A DNA stretch of 7,500 nt from Candidatus Zixiibacteriota bacterium (GTDB lineage: Bacteria; Zixibacteria; MSB-5A5; GN15; FEB-12): the NCBI GenBank assembly GCA_023700785.1, contig JAMPYH010000131.1:1-7500 (forward strand), read 5' to 3'. This document shows, one piece after another, positions 6,152 through 7,500 of this stretch. The position numbers and the translations under genes are program-made. Positions within the stretch are counted from its first letter, which is position 1. Each line of letters starts with the position of its first letter. Under the pieces are notes generated by a model. It worked only from the letters and a program-made list of their open reading frames with translations, searched no databases and was not told the origin of the DNA.

Positions 6152-7164
6152 CCGACCTCTCCGACAAAAAGCTGGAACGGTTGCGATCCCTGGTCGAAGA
6201 ACCCGACCTGAGCGGAACAAAATACCGGATGATCGAGAAGATCGCCTCAGGCGGAATGGGGTCAGTCTATCTGGTATTGGATGGCGAACTCGACCGCAAG
6301 GTCGCGCTCAAAGTCCTGACGGTGCCGGATAGTTCCGGCCAGATGGCGCATCGGATGATCCGTGAGGCCAAAGTGATCGCGCGACTGGAGCATCCGGCTA
6401 TCGTCCCGATCCATGATGTCGGTCTGCTTCCCGACGGACGGGTCTTCTATATAATGAAATATGTCGAGGGGGTGACCCTGGCGCGCTTTCGCGAGCGGCA
6501 TCTGTCTGTCCCGGACCTGATCCGGCTCTTCCAGCGGATAGTCGATGCTGTCGCGTTTGTGCACTCGCGGTCGATCCTGCACCGGGATCTTAAGCCATCC
6601 AATATCATGGTTGGTTCATTCGGCGAAGTCCTGGTCATGGATTTCGGCCTGGCTGTAGCCCATGCACACAAAGCAGAGAACCAAACACCGACGTCCGCTC
6701 AAGCTCCGACCGCCAATCTCGAAAAAACCGCTTCTGGAGAGATCATGGGAACTCCGGCATACATGTCGCCGGAGCAGGCTTCCGGCGATGGTGAATCGGT
6801 CGATCAACGGTCCGATATTTATTCGCTGGGCGCGGTACTCTATTATTTGCTCACCGAAAGGCACCCGTCATTTTCACCTGCCGGCGAACTGATCCACCCG
6901 CGTCAATTTAACCGCGAAATCTCCCGACGAATCGAAGCGATCTGCCTTCGGTGCATGAGTCAGTCAAGAGAGTCGAGGTATCAATCGGCGGAATCGCTCG
7001 CACGCGATCTGGTCAGATACCTGGACGACGAGCCGGTGGATGCCTACAGGGAGCGACTGTGGGAAGTCGCGACCCGCTGGGCCGCCCGCAACAAAGTGAT
7101 TTTGCTTATCCTGGCCGGCTATTTAATTGTGCGGTACCTGGTATTTTTCTTCCTGCGGGTCTAA
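6148..7164 (+). CDS. Membrane-anchored Hanks-type Ser/Thr protein kinase
   Basis: A 338-residue protein kinase starting at GTG 6148, coupled to the sigma factor gene by a GTGA overlap. The same frame is open further upstream (to 5854), but that part lies inside the sigma factor gene. All catalytic elements are present: glycine loop IASGGMGSVY (32-41), Lys55 in VALKVL, alpha-C Glu73, HRDLKPSN with Asp147, DFGLA with Asp165, GTPAYMSPEQA with Glu209, and SDIYSLGAVLYYLL. The DFG-to-SPE segment spans about 44 residues and carries an insert rich in Thr, Ser and Ala (about 177-197). The juxtamembrane stretch DDEPVDAYRERLWEVATRW (293-311) is typical of Planctomycete/Acidobacterial kinases. It leads to one TM helix (about 317-336), after which only Arg and Val remain. 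There is thus no extracytoplasmic sensor domain. The kinase domain faces the cytoplasm, and its likely substrate is the partner sigma factor. Confidence 0.95.
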   Translation: MTDLSDKKLERLRSLVEEPDLSGTKYRMIEKIASGGMGSVYLVLDGELDRKVALKVLTVPDSSGQMAHRMIREAKVIARLEHPAIVPIHDVGLLPDGRVFYIMKYVEGVTLARFRERHLSVPDLIRLFQRIVDAVAFVHSRSILHRDLKPSNIMVGSFGEVLVMDFGLAVAHAHKAENQTPTSAQAPTANLEKTASGEIMGTPAYMSPEQASGDGESVDQRSDIYSLGAVLYYLLTERHPSFSPAGELIHPRQFNREISRRIEAICLRCMSQSRESRYQSAESLARDLVRYLDDEPVDAYRERLWEVATRWAARNKVILLILAGYLIVRYLVFFFLRV

Positions 7165-7223
7165 AGGACCTCCGCGCGACGGGTAACAGTAGTGTGAAGA
7201 GAGAATCGAAGAAACAATATCAG

Positions 7224-7229
7224 AAGGAG
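7224..7229 (+). promoter_or_regulatory. Shine-Dalgarno site of small membrane protein gene
   Basis: AAGGAG lies 7 bases before the ATG at 7237, strongly supporting this start. The 72 bases between the kinase stop and this ATG show no terminator and no clear promoter, so readthrough from the kinase gene is likely. Confidence 0.75.
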
Positions 7230-7236
7230 TTATCTC

Positions 7237-7500
7237 ATGTCCAAACCGTTGCTCGGCTTGATCTTTGGCGCGATCCTCGGCTGTCTTGACGGCCTCACCG
7301 CGCTTTTCACACCGGAAGCCGCCCCAATGATCACCGGGATCGTGATTGGCTCGACTATCAAAGGCGTGATCGCGGGGATCATCATCGGCTTTGTCGCGAA
7401 AAAGTTCAACTCATTGCCGATCGGCCTCGTAGTTGGTTTAGGAGTTGGGGCGCTGCTGGCGTTTGCCATTGCGGCGATGCCGGACGAATCCGGAAACCAC
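7237..7500 (+). CDS. Glycine-zipper small membrane protein, function unknown (partial)
   Basis: An open frame from ATG 7237 runs off the window after 88 codons, so the C-terminus is missing. I do not recognise a characterised family. Three hydrophobic helices are evident, at about 4-24, 31-53 and 59-81. Glycines recur every fourth residue: Gly7, 11, 15 and 19 in helix 1; Gly34 and 38, then 43, 47 and 51 in helix 2; Gly63 and 67, then 69 and 71 in helix 3. This glycine-zipper pattern implies tightly packed or oligomeric helices. Charged residues Asp18 and Lys42 lie within or at the edge of helices, and AKKFN (54-58) suggests a cytoplasmic loop between helices 2 and 3. There is no cleavable signal peptide. 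The gene is on the same strand as the kinase, 72 bases downstream with a strong Shine-Dalgarno, so it may belong to the same operon. A role as membrane partner of the kinase is speculation. Confidence 0.8.
   Translation, partial: MSKPLLGLIFGAILGCLDGLTALFTPEAAPMITGIVIGSTIKGVIAGIIIGFVAKKFNSLPIGLVVGLGVGALLAFAIAAMPDESGNH

Noticed and set aside
5609..6220. A 203-codon minus-strand open frame opposite the sigma factor gene
   Set aside because: It is antisense to a recognised sigma factor whose motifs are intact; the product shows no domain.
7230..7469. A minus-strand open frame opposite the last gene
   Set aside because: The plus-strand frame has a strong Shine-Dalgarno and regular membrane helices; the antisense product is a Pro/Thr/Ile-rich shadow.

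Overview
The window comes from a bacterium of moderately high GC content. No rRNA, tRNA, mobile element or CRISPR array is visible. The sigma factor and kinase are of a lineage-specific type best known from Planctomycetes, Acidobacteria and FCB-group phyla. The organism is therefore probably an environmental member of one of these; a Zixibacteria-like affiliation is only a guess. Four of the six main genes appear to start with GTG, and tight 4-base stop/start overlaps recur.

Layout. (1) Bases 1-87 may hold the last codons of an upstream gene that ends in an ATGA overlap with the next gene. (2) 84-716 (+) encodes an exported thioredoxin-fold protein of the peroxiredoxin-like 1 type. (3) A rho-independent hairpin at 741-775 separates it from the convergent efflux operon and looks functional in both directions. 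(4) 4997-790 (-) is a two-gene efflux operon: a lipoprotein periplasmic adaptor and an RND pump subunit, joined by a GTGA overlap. No outer-membrane channel or regulator gene is present. (5) About 420 bases (4998-5419) between divergent genes hold promoters and several dyad or repeat elements. (6) 5420-7164 (+) is a two-gene signalling unit: an ECF-type sigma factor and a membrane-anchored Ser/Thr protein kinase, again joined by a GTGA overlap and preceded by a near-consensus sigma70-type promoter. (7) From 7237 a small glycine-zipper membrane protein begins and runs off the end of the window.

How the parts work together. The adaptor and RND pump should form an inner-membrane/periplasmic efflux assembly that borrows a TolC-like channel encoded elsewhere. 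The sigma factor and kinase very likely form one regulatory switch: no anti-sigma factor is encoded between or beside them, and the sigma factor carries AQD where classical ECF factors have AED. Phosphorylation control by the neighbouring kinase is therefore the leading hypothesis. This sigma/kinase cassette, together with the unrecognised glycine-rich membrane protein behind it, is the most interesting part of the window.
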